Origin: Thereva unica
Taxonomy: Eukaryota; Arthropoda; Insecta; Diptera; Therevidae
DNA: 64,000 nucleotides
Assembly: GCA_949987705.1 (NCBI GenBank)
Contig: OX465281.1
Coordinates: 175,536,516-175,600,515, forward strand
Reading direction: 5' to 3'
Below are positions 10,722 through 22,185 of this stretch, piece after piece. Within the stretch, counting starts at the first letter, position 1. Each line of letters opens with the position of its first letter. The notes beneath the pieces were generated by a model that had not been told where the DNA came from, ran no database searches, and saw nothing but the letters and a program-made list of their open reading frames with translations. A program made the position numbers and the translations under genes.

Positions 10722-12977
10722 TCACGTGAGATTAAAAAGACTCCTTTTAAGGACATCTTTACCAATACTCACGTTAAACACATTAATATTGTTGTTCACG
10801 TTAATGAACATGCGATTGACAGGCTCGAATCTGCCGTAATTCGTATTAGAAGAGTTGATTTGTAAGAGAGGTGGTCCTCTTAGATTGTAACGACTCACTC
10901 TAAACGATGCACGGTGACCTAGAAAACCTGAGTCAACCTTTCCATTAAGGAGCTGATGAACAAAAACAACATCGGCCACCTCACGGCGCTTGTGAAGAGA
11001 GCTTAAGTTAAGTAACTTAAGCCGAGATTCATAAGATGGAAGAACTAATGGGTTTTCCCAAGGAAGATGATTCAGTGCGAATCGAACGAACCTTCGTTGG
11101 ACCGATTCAATAGTTCTAACATGCACAGAGTAGTGAGGAGACCAAACCTGGGACGCATATTCGAGTAATGGTCTGACAAGAGAAATATAAAGGTGTTTAG
11201 TAATCAAGGGGTTGTTAAATTCTTTGGACCACCTTTTTATAAAACCCAGGACTAAACTACCTCTAGAAGAGATATAGTTGATGTGAGTGGAAAAATCCAG
11301 CTTACTATCAAATCTAATCCCGAGATCTTTAACAAAATTTACACGAGGGACACCTTCATTAAGAAAGGTGTAGTTAAAAATTATAGGATCACGTCTCCTA
11401 CTAAAAGTCATGACTTCACATTTACTAATATTAAGAACCAGGTTGTTATATGTACACCAAGAGTAAAAGGTGTCAAGATCAGCTTGCAAAAGTTTGCAAT
11501 CCTCAATACTCTTAATGTGACGGTATAACTTGATGTCATCAGCGTAAATCAATATTCTACAGTGTCTTAGCAAGGAAACAATGTCATCAATTGATAGAAT
11601 GAAGAGAAGAGGGCCGAGATGACTCCCTTGAGGGACACCGGATGATGCTTCAATGGGTACTGATTTGGATCCACGAAAAAGAACTTGGTAGGTCCGGTCA
11701 GCTAAGTAAGACTGGAACCACACCAGAAGTGCTTGCGGAAAGCCAAGCCTTCTTAATTTGAGAATTATAATAGAATGGGAGAGCTTGTCAAATGCCTTGC
11801 TAAAATCAGTGTAAACGCAATCAGTTTGACAACCAGAAACGAAGCCCTCGACAGCATGAGAAGTGAACTCAAGAAGATTGGTGGTAGTGGAACGACCTGC
11901 AAGAAAACCATGTTGATTCGTTGAGACCAGCCTCTTGCAGATCGGAGCGATCGCAGAATAGATAATTGATTCGAAAAGCTTCGGTATAACAGACAACTTC
12001 GCAATTGGTCTATAATTCGATATTTCGTTTTTGCTACCACTTTTATGAATAGGAATTATGAACGAATTCTTCCAAAGCGTAGGGAAGCACCCTTTATCCA
12101 GGGACTTCTGAAACAGGATTTTCAGTGGAGACTGGAGAACCTCCACACAGGACTTCAGGACAGCAGGTGGAATACCGTCAGGGCCCGAAGTGTAGTCGAA
12201 AGGGAGTTCATCAATATGTTTCACGATATCAGCAATGGTAATTGAGAGAGGTAAAAAATGAGGCTCTCGGTTAGGGGTAATGTGACGAAAATTATTGTCA
12301 TTAGGCTGAAAGTCAGAAGGTGAAAAAGATTGATGAAAGAATGATGCAAACATGTTGCAAATCGCAAGTGACTCAGAACTAGACCAGTTCGTGTGCTGCA
12401 TAGTATTAGGGTAGTTATCAACTTTTTTCTTAGAGTTGACAAATTTAAAGAAGTTCCTAGGATCAGTAAACACTTTATCACTCATGCTGCTAAGGTGTTC
12501 ACGATACAGAGTAAAATAGAGTGAACGAAACCTGTTATAGCAATTGATAAATGAATTGCGACTAGGAGAGTCCTTTCTCTTTAAATAGGTTTTCCAAAGT
12601 CTATTCTTCTGATTTTTTAAATGCCTGAGTTCATTATTAAACCAAGGTGGAGAGGAACTGGGCAGTTTTTGGGGCTCATAAGGTACGCAAGAAACGAGGG
12701 CCTCGTATAGTACGTTATAAAACAGTGCCACATCGTCATCCAACTCATTTGCGGTAAGCAAACTGTTAAAATCGATCGAGGCAAGCTTAGATGACAGCTC
12801 CCCAAAGTTAGCCTTTCTAAAGTTAAAGGAATGGGTTACCTCCTCCGAACAAGGCGTATTCTCTGAATTGAAGCAATAATTAAGCAGAAGCGGAGGATGG
12901 TAACTGTCAACAGACGTCATGACTGTTGGACTGAGTTCGACAGTCATATTGACTTCGTCAGTAAACGTTAGATACAC
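10722..12977 (-). pseudogene. LINE ORF2, reverse transcriptase half (751 aa)
   Basis: An open frame carrying the complete RT: HGFLAGRSTTTNL (fingers), VYTDFSKAFDKL with the first catalytic Asp, SSGVPQGSHLGPLLF, and the catalytic box LIYADDIKLY. The C-terminal region ends with the thumb and tail typical of the group. It should be fused to the endonuclease immediately upstream; the shift at about 12970 separates them. The RT itself is uninterrupted over more than 700 codons, which suggests recent insertion. It copies LINE RNA at the nicked target. Confidence 0.9.
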
Positions 12978-13776
12978 CGCTCATTTGATTCAAGCCAAGT
13001 GAGAATAAGGAATTAAGAAAACAGGATTCCTTAGAATTCAGGTTGCCTTCAGGAAGGTAGTTATCGTCATCTACATCCGATACCCACTGAATATTGGGTA
13101 AATTAAAGTCCCCAAGGAGAAGTAATTCATCACCAGTGTCCATCATACTCGAGATATGATCAACACCAGAGATGAGAATATCATAGAGATTTTTACCTCT
13201 ATCGTCAAGAGTGCTTATCATATCTGGTGGGATATAGCAGCACAGCAGAAAGAGATTAGTTTTTGATAAGGTAATTTTAAGAGCGACAAGCTCAATGTCA
13301 AGGTGGATAGAAAAACTAGGAAGAGAAATTGGATTACAAGACAGATGGCTACTACAAGCAAGAAGTACGCCACCTCCACGAGCATCCGAGTCAGTGTAAC
13401 GATCCCTCCGAAACACTTGGTAAGAGGAATCAAAGAGTTCCGCATTAAGAATACCTTCATGAAGCCAGGTTTCAGTAAATGCTATGACATCGAACCCGCT
13501 AGCCATCGATGCCTGAATTATGTCGTTAGTTTTTGACCTAGTCCCTCTTACATTCTGGTAGTAGAGGGAAAGCGGCTCGAGTTTTTTGGTATCTGTATAG
13601 TGCTCGGAGTAGAAGCGTTTGCACGATGCGCTTGAGTACGGGTACGCGGGACAAAAAGCTTGGTAAGGGCACCAGCAGGCCAGAAACCGGGATCTAAAAG
13701 ATTCTTTGCAATAGACGGCGGTGCAGACAAAACAAAAGAAGAAACAGGCTTGGAAGTTCGGCTGACTTTTCTGCAA
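12958..13776 (-). pseudogene. LINE ORF2, endonuclease half
   Basis: APE-type endonuclease motifs in order: LSLYYQNVRG, FTETWL, RGGGVLLA and LLLGDFNLP. The open frame enters from the ORF1 overlap. It ends just after SGVSNVY where the protein family would continue into the linker. The RT half picks up in another frame a few bases on, consistent with a small deletion. The function is target nicking for target-primed reverse transcription. Confidence 0.88.
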
Positions 13777-14867
13777 AGCACAGATTCCGGGTTTATATAT
13801 TTCAACCTTAAGTATTCACGAATTGTCTCCGCTTTAGTTTCAGGAGAGAATCGCGAGATGAAGATATTCAGAGGTCTTGGTACAGTGACCAGAGGGGTGC
13901 GAGGTCCCGGAGGATCTGTAGCTTCAGTGACCGGGGGAACAACAACTATTTGAGGGGAAGAGGGCGATATCAAGACCGGCGTAGATGATGACTCTGTCAT
14001 CAGAACGTGAGATGAAGAATTTAAGGTGGCACCGTCACGAATGGTGGCTTGGCGACTTCGACCCTTCCTACGACTTTTACGACGCGCCTTAAGACCTGGT
14101 GCGATCTGATTGCCGGCAGCCTGTTGGAGAATAACATTCTCCGAAGGAGAAGCATCCGTGGAGGATGAGGAAAGAGGTTGCTCTCCTACCTGTAGGGCGT
14201 CATCAGACACAACCGCCGCAGAGCTGGATTTTTCTCCGTCAAAAACACTTTCAAATTTTGAAGACAGAGAATTGAGGGCATTGTGATTCTGAATCACTGC
14301 TGTAAACAGCGATTCAATATCTGCCCGAACACGCCTCGTACTTCTTTTAATGTCATCCAGTATAGGATGAAGAGAAGCCGAGGGGTTGTAAGTGTAGGAA
14401 GAGGTGGCGACAGGATTTAGGATCCCCGAGTGAATGTCATCAAGCGAATCTAAAGCCGTTGCCACCCGTGAAGAAATATTTTGAAATTTGGCCATCAAGG
14501 AATCCGAGCTGGCTGCAACCGAAGCCAGGGTGTCCGACAAAGAGTCGAGCCGGACATTGATGGCCTGGACGTCATCGGCTAACATCTGAAAGTGTGAGAT
14601 GTTGCCGTAAAAGGAGTTAAGACGACCAATTACTTTCTCCTGACCATCGAGAAAAACATCTGAGATGTCTTTCATCAGTCTCAGGATATGGCAGGGTCTA
14701 ATGTCACAGCATTCGCTACAAGTAGACCCACTAGGTGCCGACGAATTGCCACTGGCACGAGAATTGAGGCAGGTGGAATGAAAAACGCCACCACAAACAC
14801 CATCGCAAGAAATGGCATCTCGGACAATTTCCGAAGAGCAAAGCTTGCATAAATGGTGGCCCGCCAT
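13548..14867 (-). CDS. LINE ORF1 protein, 439 aa
   Basis: Starts at ATG 14867 (context GCCATGG). Residues about 7-52 hold a PHD/RING-like cysteine pattern (CKLC...CDGVCGGVFHSTC...CSECC). This is followed by a helical region (about 60-220), a basic patch (LKARRKSRRKGRSRQ) and a C-terminal segment resembling an RRM-like fold (NIFISRFSPETKAETI). ORF1 proteins of CR1-like LINEs bind the element RNA. The same N-terminal cysteine pattern occurs in LINE A at 24382-24699, so the two are related families. No internal stop was seen. Confidence 0.8.
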   Translation of the reverse strand: MAGHHLCKLCSSEIVRDAISCDGVCGGVFHSTCLNSRASGNSSAPSGSTCSECCDIRPCHILRLMKDISDVFLDGQEKVIGRLNSFYGNISHFQMLADDVQAINVRLDSLSDTLASVAASSDSLMAKFQNISSRVATALDSLDDIHSGILNPVATSSYTYNPSASLHPILDDIKRSTRRVRADIESLFTAVIQNHNALNSLSSKFESVFDGEKSSSAAVVSDDALQVGEQPLSSSSTDASPSENVILQQAAGNQIAPGLKARRKSRRKGRSRQATIRDGATLNSSSHVLMTESSSTPVLISPSSPQIVVVPPVTEATDPPGPRTPLVTVPRPLNIFISRFSPETKAETIREYLRLKYINPESVLCRKVSRTSKPVSSFVLSAPPSIAKNLLDPGFWPAGALTKLFVPRTRTQAHRANASTPSTIQIPKNSSRFPSTTRM

Positions 14868-14889
14868 GGCAGAATGGAAAATTAATAAT

Positions 14890-15110
14890 TAATAACCGGT
14901 CAAAATTATACTTATACCCGAAGGAAAAAATTATGAAAATAAAAAAAAAAAAAAAAACTTTTGACCGATTTTTAAAAATTATAATTACAAAAACGTCAAA
15001 CTGTTTTTGTTAATAACCGAAAGGGAAAAAAATTATGAAATAAAGAAAAAAAAACGATTGACCGATTTTTAAAATTATAACTTCAAAAACGTCAAACCGC
15101 TTTTATTTCT
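14890..15110 (-). repeat. Duplicated 5' UTR units of the LINE
   Basis: Two units of roughly 105-115 bp (about 14892-15005 and 15012-15110) share AATAACCG, GGAAAAAATTATGAAA, GACCGATTTTTAAAATTATAA and AAAAACGTCAAAC in the same order. They lie directly upstream of ORF1, where some LINE families carry repeated promoter monomers. A promoter role is inference from position only. Confidence 0.7.
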
Positions 15111-15510
15111 TTACTAAAACGCGCCTCACTTGACTCTTTGATTACGGTTCAACCGAACGAATATAGGAAACAAAGAGAGAGGAGGTTTGTTTTTTTTTTT
15201 ATATATATATATCACCACAATACAAAGAAGAAAAAAAACACATGAATCACAGAACCACAATTTTTTTCAAGGATAACCTTCACATTAATGAATTAATTAG
15301 ACAACACTACAAATAAATTGAAAATACTTGCAATATTAAATGTTATTATTAAAAAAAAAAAAAATTAAAACAATCAATCACAATACAAAATGATTTCGGG
15401 AGAAGCGCGCACCAACCACCATGCTACATCATTTCACTTCGATGATGAGTGAAGTGAGAAGAAGTAAGAATATTAAAACCCAAAGTCCAGGAGTTAAGAC
15501 CCCCACATCA
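15111..15510. other. Noncoding between two LINE insertions
   Basis: Contains A/T homopolymers, a short (TA)n at about 15199-15212, and no recognisable gene. Part may still be LINE 5' leader. Confidence 0.4.
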
Positions 15511-16866
15511 CATGGAACACCTGTACCTTTCCAGAGGATTGGACGGAAGGTATCATAGTCAAAATACCAAAAAAGGAGGACCTAACAATATGCGACAACT
15601 GGAGAGATATCTGTTTACTAACTACAGTGGGCAAAATTTTGTACCATATATTACTATCTAGGATAAGTGAGGCAGTAGACCGAACGCTTAGGACACAGCA
15701 GGCCGGATTCAGGAAGGGCCGCTCATGTATTGATCATATCAACACCTTACGAATAATAGTGGAGCAGTCTACTGAATTCCGATCCCCCCTTTACCTTGCT
15801 TTCGTAGATTATGAGAAAGCGTTCGACTCGGTCAATAGGAGCTTTATATGGCAGGCACTACGGCGACGTGGACTGCCTGATAAAATAATAGAATTGATAA
15901 AAGCCCTATATAACAATTCCAAATGCAGAGTTCTCCATAATGGAAAATTATCCGACAGCTTGAGGTGAGCTCAGGAGTACGACAAGGATGCCTACTTTCG
16001 CCATTACTATTTCTTATAGTAATAAATGTCATCCTTGTCGGCGCTCTAGATAATAGAACAGGCGGCATACAATTGGGTTTGGTAGACCGCCGATGATATC
16101 TGTTTGCTGGCCCACAGACACCAGGACCTCAAAAACATGTTAAACGATTTGGCAACAGAAAGTAGTCCAGCAGGCTTAAGGCTAAATCCGACTAAAACTA
16201 AAGAAATGCGGATAAATGCAAACACCATTGAACGTACAGCGCTGAATAACCGTGACGTGGAACTGGTAAATAAATTCTGCTACCTCGGTAGCATCATTAC
16301 CGAAAATGGTGGGGCAGAAGAAGACGTCAGTTCCAGAATAAATAAAGCACGAGGCGCATATGCATGCCTGTCCCGCATATGGATATCAACGGAGATCTCA
16401 ACTAACACCAAATTGCGGCTGTTCAACTCCAACGTGGAGGCAATTCTCTTGTACGGTTGCGAAACATGGAAAGTCACCCAATTCATCACAGGGCGCCTAC
16501 AAGTCTTCATCAACAGATGCCTTCGTCGTATCCTAAAAATCCGCTGGCAAGATAAATTTCAAACGAAGAACTATGGCGCCGTGCCGGCCAAGAAAGGATA
16601 GACGACCAAATCAGGCGAAGGAAATGGAATTGGGTTGGCCACACCTTGCGACACGAAAACGAAAATCTAGCCAAACAGGCCCTTGACTGGAATCCGCAAG
16701 GTTCCCGTCGAGTAGGAAGACCTAGAACAACTTGGAGGAGAACCCTACTAGAAGAAGCCGCAACAACTTCGAGATCCTGGTCGGAGCTAAGAGCTGTCGC
16801 GCAAAACAGAGTCCGCTGGAGGGCAACTGTTTCCGCTATGTCCCATGAGGGATTAAAGGAGTTTAA
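15511..16866 (+). pseudogene. 5'-truncated RTE-type LINE
   Basis: The sequence starts abruptly inside the RT linker (corresponding to TCTFPEDWTEG of the intact relatives) and runs to a tail after CCCATGAGGGATTAA. Compared with the copy at 48508-50200 it has frame breaks near 15540-15620 and 15960. A deletion near 16083-16095 removes most of the catalytic-box region, leaving only ADDICLL-equivalent bases. There is another shift at about 16558. It cannot make active RT. 5' truncation is the usual result of incomplete target-primed reverse transcription. Confidence 0.85.
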
Positions 16867-17930
16867 AGAAGAAGAAAAAGAACTTACACAAATTTTCAAG
16901 AAGTTACACAATTTCTGTCTCAGTACTATATCACGCGAAAAAAGCGGCGAAAATTTACTCCTCTCGTTCAGGAAGTTACACGAGATCTTTGCTTCGAGAT
17001 TTTCATATAATTTCTGCTCAAAAAGTGAAACAAGAGAGGCAAAAGTAAAAATTTCAGAAGAAAAATCCACCAAGTGAGAGAAAATCTCTCATTCAACTGT
17101 GGCTCTCAAATTTTAACATGAGAAGTAAATACAGAATTGAGCAGTACAATGAGCGAGATGAAACACAAAATAATTTCATTTTCACGACGCTGGAGCACTT
17201 TTAGAAAATTTTGCAAAGTGCACTCACGTCAACTCACACAAAGACAAAAAATTGTTCCGATGCCTCTGTGTTGCGTATTGTTGTTTACTGTGATTGATAT
17301 AAACTGCAGGGTGCTGTTGGAGCACTTTTAAATGTTGTTCCAAGTTTCGTAAAAGAAGTAAATGAACGAAATGAGAGCAAAATATCTTGTGGCGAGATTT
17401 TTTTTATGTTATGCGAGTTATTATGGTGCAATTTTAAATGTTGTGCCCCTGTAGGAATATAATATTAGGTAAATACTAAAAATATTTCCCTGCTACGATA
17501 GATCCAAGGTATTACAGTAATGGTAAATAACAGTGGTAAATTAGTTAATAAATGTTGGTTGGTTTATTCAATTTAAAAAAAATCCATCTTTTGTTGTTTT
17601 TTTTTTTCTTTTGTAAAATTTTTCAAAACTAAAGCAAACTAAAGTTCACTTTGCTGTTCGGGATATACTAATTGGGAAGACTAGTAAAAAAGTGTGACAA
17701 AGTTTTACCAATATGGAAAATTTTAAATGTCGGAAAAAATAGAATTAACATTCAGGGTGAATAAAACAGTAGATTCTACGTTGCAAAAAGAAATGTCTGA
17801 GGAAGCTCAGCTCAAAAGGGTTTTTTTTAGATTTACGAAATGTTGTTCCTTTTCAGGAATTTATTGAAAAATAAGAAGTAAATTGTTACCAAATTAGAAG
17901 AGCCATGTGTATTTCCCGTCCTTGCGATTC
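16867..17930. other. Noncoding, unassigned
   Basis: No domain recognised. A phrase GGAGCACTTTTA occurs twice (about 17190 and 17318), and AAGTTACACAA-like phrases repeat around 16888-16980. This could be a non-autonomous element, but I found no paired ends. Confidence 0.35.
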
Positions 17931-17939
17931 AGATGAAAG

Positions 17940-18830
17940 AATCTTTTTATTAAATGTTTAGCTGATGGGGCGCAAATTTGCCTACTGCACCGGGCGCAAA
18001 ACAACCACACGCCGTCCCTGGGCGGGTATCGTCGTTAACGACACGTGCGGAATACTGTGTGGCATTAGGATGGATAAAAGGAATAAATTCCAGATTCACG
18101 TTTTGTAAGCTGAATGAGAACGTGCGTCAACAAGGAGACAATGCCTTCATTCAGGTGCTAAATGCACTGCGAATTGGCTTCTAAGAATTTCAGTGTACTC
18201 ATGGGAAAAATTCTTCTAGATAAGATAAGGCGTTAAGAGTATACCCAACCAACCAACAGGTTAAAAGTCACAACAATGCGGTTGTTAATTCGTCCCGAAA
18301 CAAAAGTGCCCTTATATACAAAATCAAAGTCCAGGACCAGCTGGTAGATGCCTCACAAAATATGGACAATGTTTATATAACCGATATCATACCAGCAGAT
18401 ATTAACAAGACCTTAAATTATTCGTTGGAGCCAAAGTTATGTTAAGTGCTAACGTTGATGTCTCGAAAGGGTTGGTGAACGGCGCTATCGGGTATATCAC
18501 AGAGATTGTATGGCCTCAGTTTCGTCGAACGCAAATGTATGAAACAGAATACCAGCTGTTACAATTATCTTACCATATTCATCCTAAAGCCGTAGAATTT
18601 CCAGCAAAGTTTAATTATGGAACGGCCGAGAGAAGAATGTTGTCAATAATTTTGCAATGGGCCTCCGCAATGCAGGGTAGTACTGTAGACCATGCTGTAG
18701 TGTATTTGCGCAAGGGGTTTGGAAGGGCTATGTTTTGAGGAACTGGATTGTCAGAAATTAACAGCTAAGAAACCGTGCAACAAAGCTGCAATGAAAGTTG
18801 GAAAGGATGAGGGGTTTGCATAATGAAACG
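17940..18830 (+). pseudogene. Helitron Rep/helicase C-terminal remnant
   Basis: Frames that can be pieced together show the Pif1-like helicase tail of Helitrons: FCKLNENVRQQGD, then ALRVYPTNQQVKSHN, DNVYITDIIPADI, VMLSANVDVSKGLVNGAIG and the conserved MQGSTVDHAVVYL. The final phrase KLTAKKPCNKAAMK corresponds to the extreme C-terminus. The reading frame changes several times and stops intervene, so it is dead. It is followed on the same strand by Helitron noncoding modules (18831-22800), consistent with one ancient autonomous copy. Confidence 0.88.
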
Positions 18831-18980
18831 AGTTAAAGATCAAACTAAAAACTAGAAAATAAAAAATAGGTAAAAAAAACTTTTAAGTTAAATGGTGTTA
18901 TTAAGCTGTACCAAAAACCAGAAAATAATTAAAACTATTTGTATATCCTTTATATTAGCTTCATCTGTATGTATGCATGT

Positions 18981-21900
18981 GGGGGGCAAAATCGTACCGT
19001 CACCTCCTCGCTGGTGCCTCCTGGATAACCAACCGACGACGGACGTACCCAGTGCCCGGGGGTATAGCTGGGCCACCCTATCCGATGGGGTATAATTCAC
19101 GGATCCGGTCCTCCTGGTAGTGGGGTTGGGCGTTGGGCTAACTACCGGACCCTGTAAAAACACATCAGTTAAGAAACCCGATGAAAAGCCTCGGAACGGA
19201 CGGAAAAAACGGCAACGACTACGGCAACAGCACCTGGAAATGATTTTTGGAACATGGAACACGCGAAGTATGTACCGAACTGCATCAGTTAAGTCACTAC
19301 TAGACGAAGTGAGCAGATATAAAATCAAATTACTCGCGTTACAAGAGATCAGATGGATAGGAAACGGGACAATGGACCTTGGCAACTACAGGATATTCTA
19401 CAGCTGCGGAAGGGAACATCACTTAGGAGTAGGCTTCGTAATACACAAGTCAATCATAGATAATGTCATAGAGTTCAAGCCAATCAGTGAACGTCTATGT
19501 TCAATACGACTCCGAACGAAATTCTTCACCCTCACAATCATAAATGTACATGCGGAGACGGAGGAGAAAGCGGACACGACAAAGGACACTTTCTACTACA
19601 AGCTTGAACACGCATATGACACGGCCCCTTCCAATGACATCAAGGTGGTGATAGGAGACCTCAACGCCAAAATTGGAAGAGAGAACTGGTACAGACCAAC
19701 CATTGGAAAAGAAAGTCTCCACGAAACATCAAATGATAACGGACAACGTGTTATCGATTTTGCAATGAGCAAAAATATGATCGTCAGCTCAACATATTTT
19801 CCAAGAAAGGACATTCACAAATACACATGGCAATCTCCCAGCGAAAGGTACTGCAATCAAATAGACCATATACTTATAGACAGAAGGGCAGCTTCCAGTA
19901 TCCTTCAAGTAAGATCCTACAGAGGTGCGAATTGTGAATCGGACCACTTCCTAGTTAAAGCTAGATTCAGATGTCGGCTGTCCACTCAAGAACAAAGAAG
20001 AAACAAAGTAAAGAAATTCGACGTTGACCGCCTCCAGGAACAGACCGTATTGGAGAGATACCAGGCAACGTTAGCAGAGAGGATAGGTCCAAGCCTAAAC
20101 ATAAATAATGAAGACACAATTGAGGGAAAATGGACAAGACTGAGGACGATACTGACAGATGTCACGAAGGAAACTGTAGGCTACAAACGCACTGCCAGAG
20201 CCAATGATTGGTACGACGAGGAATGTAAAACAGCTATAGAGGCCAGAAATAGAAATAGGAAAATTTACATAGAGAGACCGACGAGGAGCAAGAAACTGAA
20301 ATATGAGGAAACAAGAACAACCGCAAAAAACATCTGCAGGAAGAAGAAAAGGCAATTCCTCAACAATTACATCCTGAGAGCAGAGGAAAACTTTGCCCGA
20401 AACAAAACCAGGGAAGCATATAAGGAAGTAAACTTCTTCAAGAAAGGCTTCAAACCCTCCTCCGGTATATGTAGAACGAAAGAAGGCACTATAGTTACAG
20501 GCAGCGAAGATGTAAAGAAAAGATGGAAGGAATTTTTTAGCGAGCTGCTGAACGCAAACGAGAGCATCCGACACGTACCAGAACCCCGTCCACAACATAA
20601 CGATGACACCAGAGAAACAAACGAACCCACTCTGGAAGAAGTACAAAGTGCCATACGACTCTTAAGAAATAACAAATCTCCAGGAATTGATAACATCCCA
20701 GCAGAGCTGATCAAGCAAGGAGGCGAACCGCTTTCAGCAGCTATACATGAATTACTATGCTGCATATGGAGGAACGAAAAAATGCCTGAAGATTGGGAGC
20801 AAAGCATTGTCTGCCCAATACACAAGAAAGGAGATAGATTCAACTGTGAAAATTACAGAGGCATATCTCTTTTAAGCACAGTGTATAAAATAATGACCAA
20901 TATAATTAAGGCCAGACTGGAACCTTATGCAGAAGCCGTAATAAGTGAATACCAAGCTGGATTCAGAAGAAATAGGTCAACGATGGATCAACTTTTTTCA
21001 ATAAGGCAAATCCTCCGAAAATGTTGGGAATACAACATCGACGTGTATCAACTTTTCATCGACTTTAAACAAGCATACGACAGCATCGACAGGGAGCAAA
21101 TGTATGCGACAATGCTGGACCTAAACATACCCCTAAAGATAGTGAAACTGACTAAAATGACAATGGAAAATACAAGGTGTGCAGTCAGAATACAAGGAGA
21201 ATTGACGGAGTCCTTCCCAGTCAAGCAAGGCTTAAAGCAGGGCGATGGGCTGGCACCCATGCTATTTAATCTCTGCCTTGAAGGAGTAATTCGCAAAGTA
21301 AACATTGATGCGAACGCAACCCTGCTTAACAAATCAAAACAGTTGGCAGGATATGCCGACGACATAAACTGCCTTGCCAGATCACTGTCATACCTTAGAG
21401 AAGTATTCACAGAATTAGAAGATGGAGCTAAACATATAGGGCTGCAAATAAATGCAGAGAAGAGCAAGATTCTAATTCAGTCAAGGGTGGAAAGAAGAAG
21501 AAGAAACCACAACACCACCTGGGGGGAATATAACTTCGAACGGGTAAGCCAATTTAACTACCTGGGGTCCACAGTCAGTGAAGACAACGATGAAACGATA
21601 GACGTACAAAGAAGAATAAACGCCGCAAACAGAACATACTTCTCACTACTGCCAGTAATGAAATCCAGAGACATCCACAGAAAAACAAAAATAAGAGTCT
21701 ACAAAACCATCATACGTACAGTAGCTACGTATGGTTGTGAAGCATGGAGTATCTCCCAAAAATCCGCCGACAAGTTGGATATATTTGAGAGGAAGGTTCT
21801 CCGAAGGATATACGGCCCAATTAATGAAGACAATGCATGGAGAATACGCTACAATCACGAATTGTACGACTTATACAAAGAATGTAAACTTTCGACCCAT

Positions 21901-22171
21901 GCCAAGCTACTGCGTTTACGTTGGGCCGGTCACGTCCAAAGAATGGATGACTCAAGGATACCAAAAAAAACCCTGTATCTACTACCAGATGGCAAAAGAC
22001 CAGTTGGCAAACCACGGTCAAGATGGGAAGATAATGTTAAGACCGATGCAGCGAAACTGCTCAACACGAGAAACTGGAGACAAGCTGCGGAGCAGAGAGA
22101 CGTCTGGAGGAAGAAGCTGAAGGAGGCCAAGGCTCGAATTGGGCCGTAGAGCCATCGAAGAAGAAGAAGAA
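18981..22171 (+). mobile_element. RTE-type LINE with 14-bp target duplication
   Basis: GTATGTATGCATGT occurs at 18967-18980 and again at 22172-22185, immediately flanking the element. It was inserted in Helitron noncoding sequence whose continuity (TATTAGC...CTGTATGTAT / GTATGTATTTAG...) can be compared with 8240-8275. The 5' leader is GC-rich, starting GGGGGGC. The 3' end is a short (GAA)n run after the stop, the simple-repeat tail typical of RTE elements. The single ORF is intact. Confidence 0.93.
19240..22149 (+). CDS. RTE ORF: endonuclease-reverse transcriptase, 969 aa
   Basis: First ATG of the frame is at 19240; the frame is open upstream without ATG. The N-terminal APE endonuclease has FGTWNTRSM, LQEIRW, IGDLNAKIG, YTWQSPS and SDHFLV in order (about residues 1-220). 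The RT follows with NNKSPGIDNIPAELIK, QAGFRRNRSTMDQ, LFIDFKQAYDSI, GLKQGDGLAPMLF and the catalytic GYADDIN. The C-terminal third ends with RRIYGP...WAGHVQRM and KPRSRWEDNV, family hallmarks of RTE ORFs often mislabelled craniofacial development protein 2-like. There are no stops or shifts, so this is a candidate active element. Confidence 0.93.
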   Translation: MIFGTWNTRSMYRTASVKSLLDEVSRYKIKLLALQEIRWIGNGTMDLGNYRIFYSCGREHHLGVGFVIHKSIIDNVIEFKPISERLCSIRLRTKFFTLTIINVHAETEEKADTTKDTFYYKLEHAYDTAPSNDIKVVIGDLNAKIGRENWYRPTIGKESLHETSNDNGQRVIDFAMSKNMIVSSTYFPRKDIHKYTWQSPSERYCNQIDHILIDRRAASSILQVRSYRGANCESDHFLVKARFRCRLSTQEQRRNKVKKFDVDRLQEQTVLERYQATLAERIGPSLNINNEDTIEGKWTRLRTILTDVTKETVGYKRTARANDWYDEECKTAIEARNRNRKIYIERPTRSKKLKYEETRTTAKNICRKKKRQFLNNYILRAEENFARNKTREAYKEVNFFKKGFKPSSGICRTKEGTIVTGSEDVKKRWKEFFSELLNANESIRHVPEPRPQHNDDTRETNEPTLEEVQSAIRLLRNNKSPGIDNIPAELIKQGGEPLSAAIHELLCCIWRNEKMPEDWEQSIVCPIHKKGDRFNCENYRGISLLSTVYKIMTNIIKARLEPYAEAVISEYQAGFRRNRSTMDQLFSIRQILRKCWEYNIDVYQLFIDFKQAYDSIDREQMYATMLDLNIPLKIVKLTKMTMENTRCAVRIQGELTESFPVKQGLKQGDGLAPMLFNLCLEGVIRKVNIDANATLLNKSKQLAGYADDINCLARSLSYLREVFTELEDGAKHIGLQINAEKSKILIQSRVERRRRNHNTTWGEYNFERVSQFNYLGSTVSEDNDETIDVQRRINAANRTYFSLLPVMKSRDIHRKTKIRVYKTIIRTVATYGCEAWSISQKSADKLDIFERKVLRRIYGPINEDNAWRIRYNHELYDLYKECKLSTHAKLLRLRWAGHVQRMDDSRIPKKTLYLLPDGKRPVGKPRSRWEDNVKTDAAKLLNTRNWRQAAEQRDVWRKKLKEAKARIGP

Positions 22172-22185
22172 GTATGTATGCATGT

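Larger units (their letters stand above)
10546..15110 (-). mobile_element. CR1/Jockey-group LINE, nearly full length
   Basis: Read right to left: a 5' UTR with repeated units, ORF1 with a cysteine-rich N-terminus, and ORF2 with an apurinic-like endonuclease then reverse transcriptase. ORF1 and ORF2 overlap by about 230 nt in different frames. The element is broken only by one frameshift between endonuclease and RT (near 12958-12977). Exact ends and target duplication were not found. The PHD-like ORF1 and the RT motif spelling place it in the CR1/Jockey group; the clade is not resolved. Confidence 0.85.

Noticed and set aside
20095..20843. Minus-strand ORFs of 158-183 aa inside the RTE
   Set aside because: Antisense shadows of the intact 969-aa ORF; cysteine/serine-rich composition expected from the complement.
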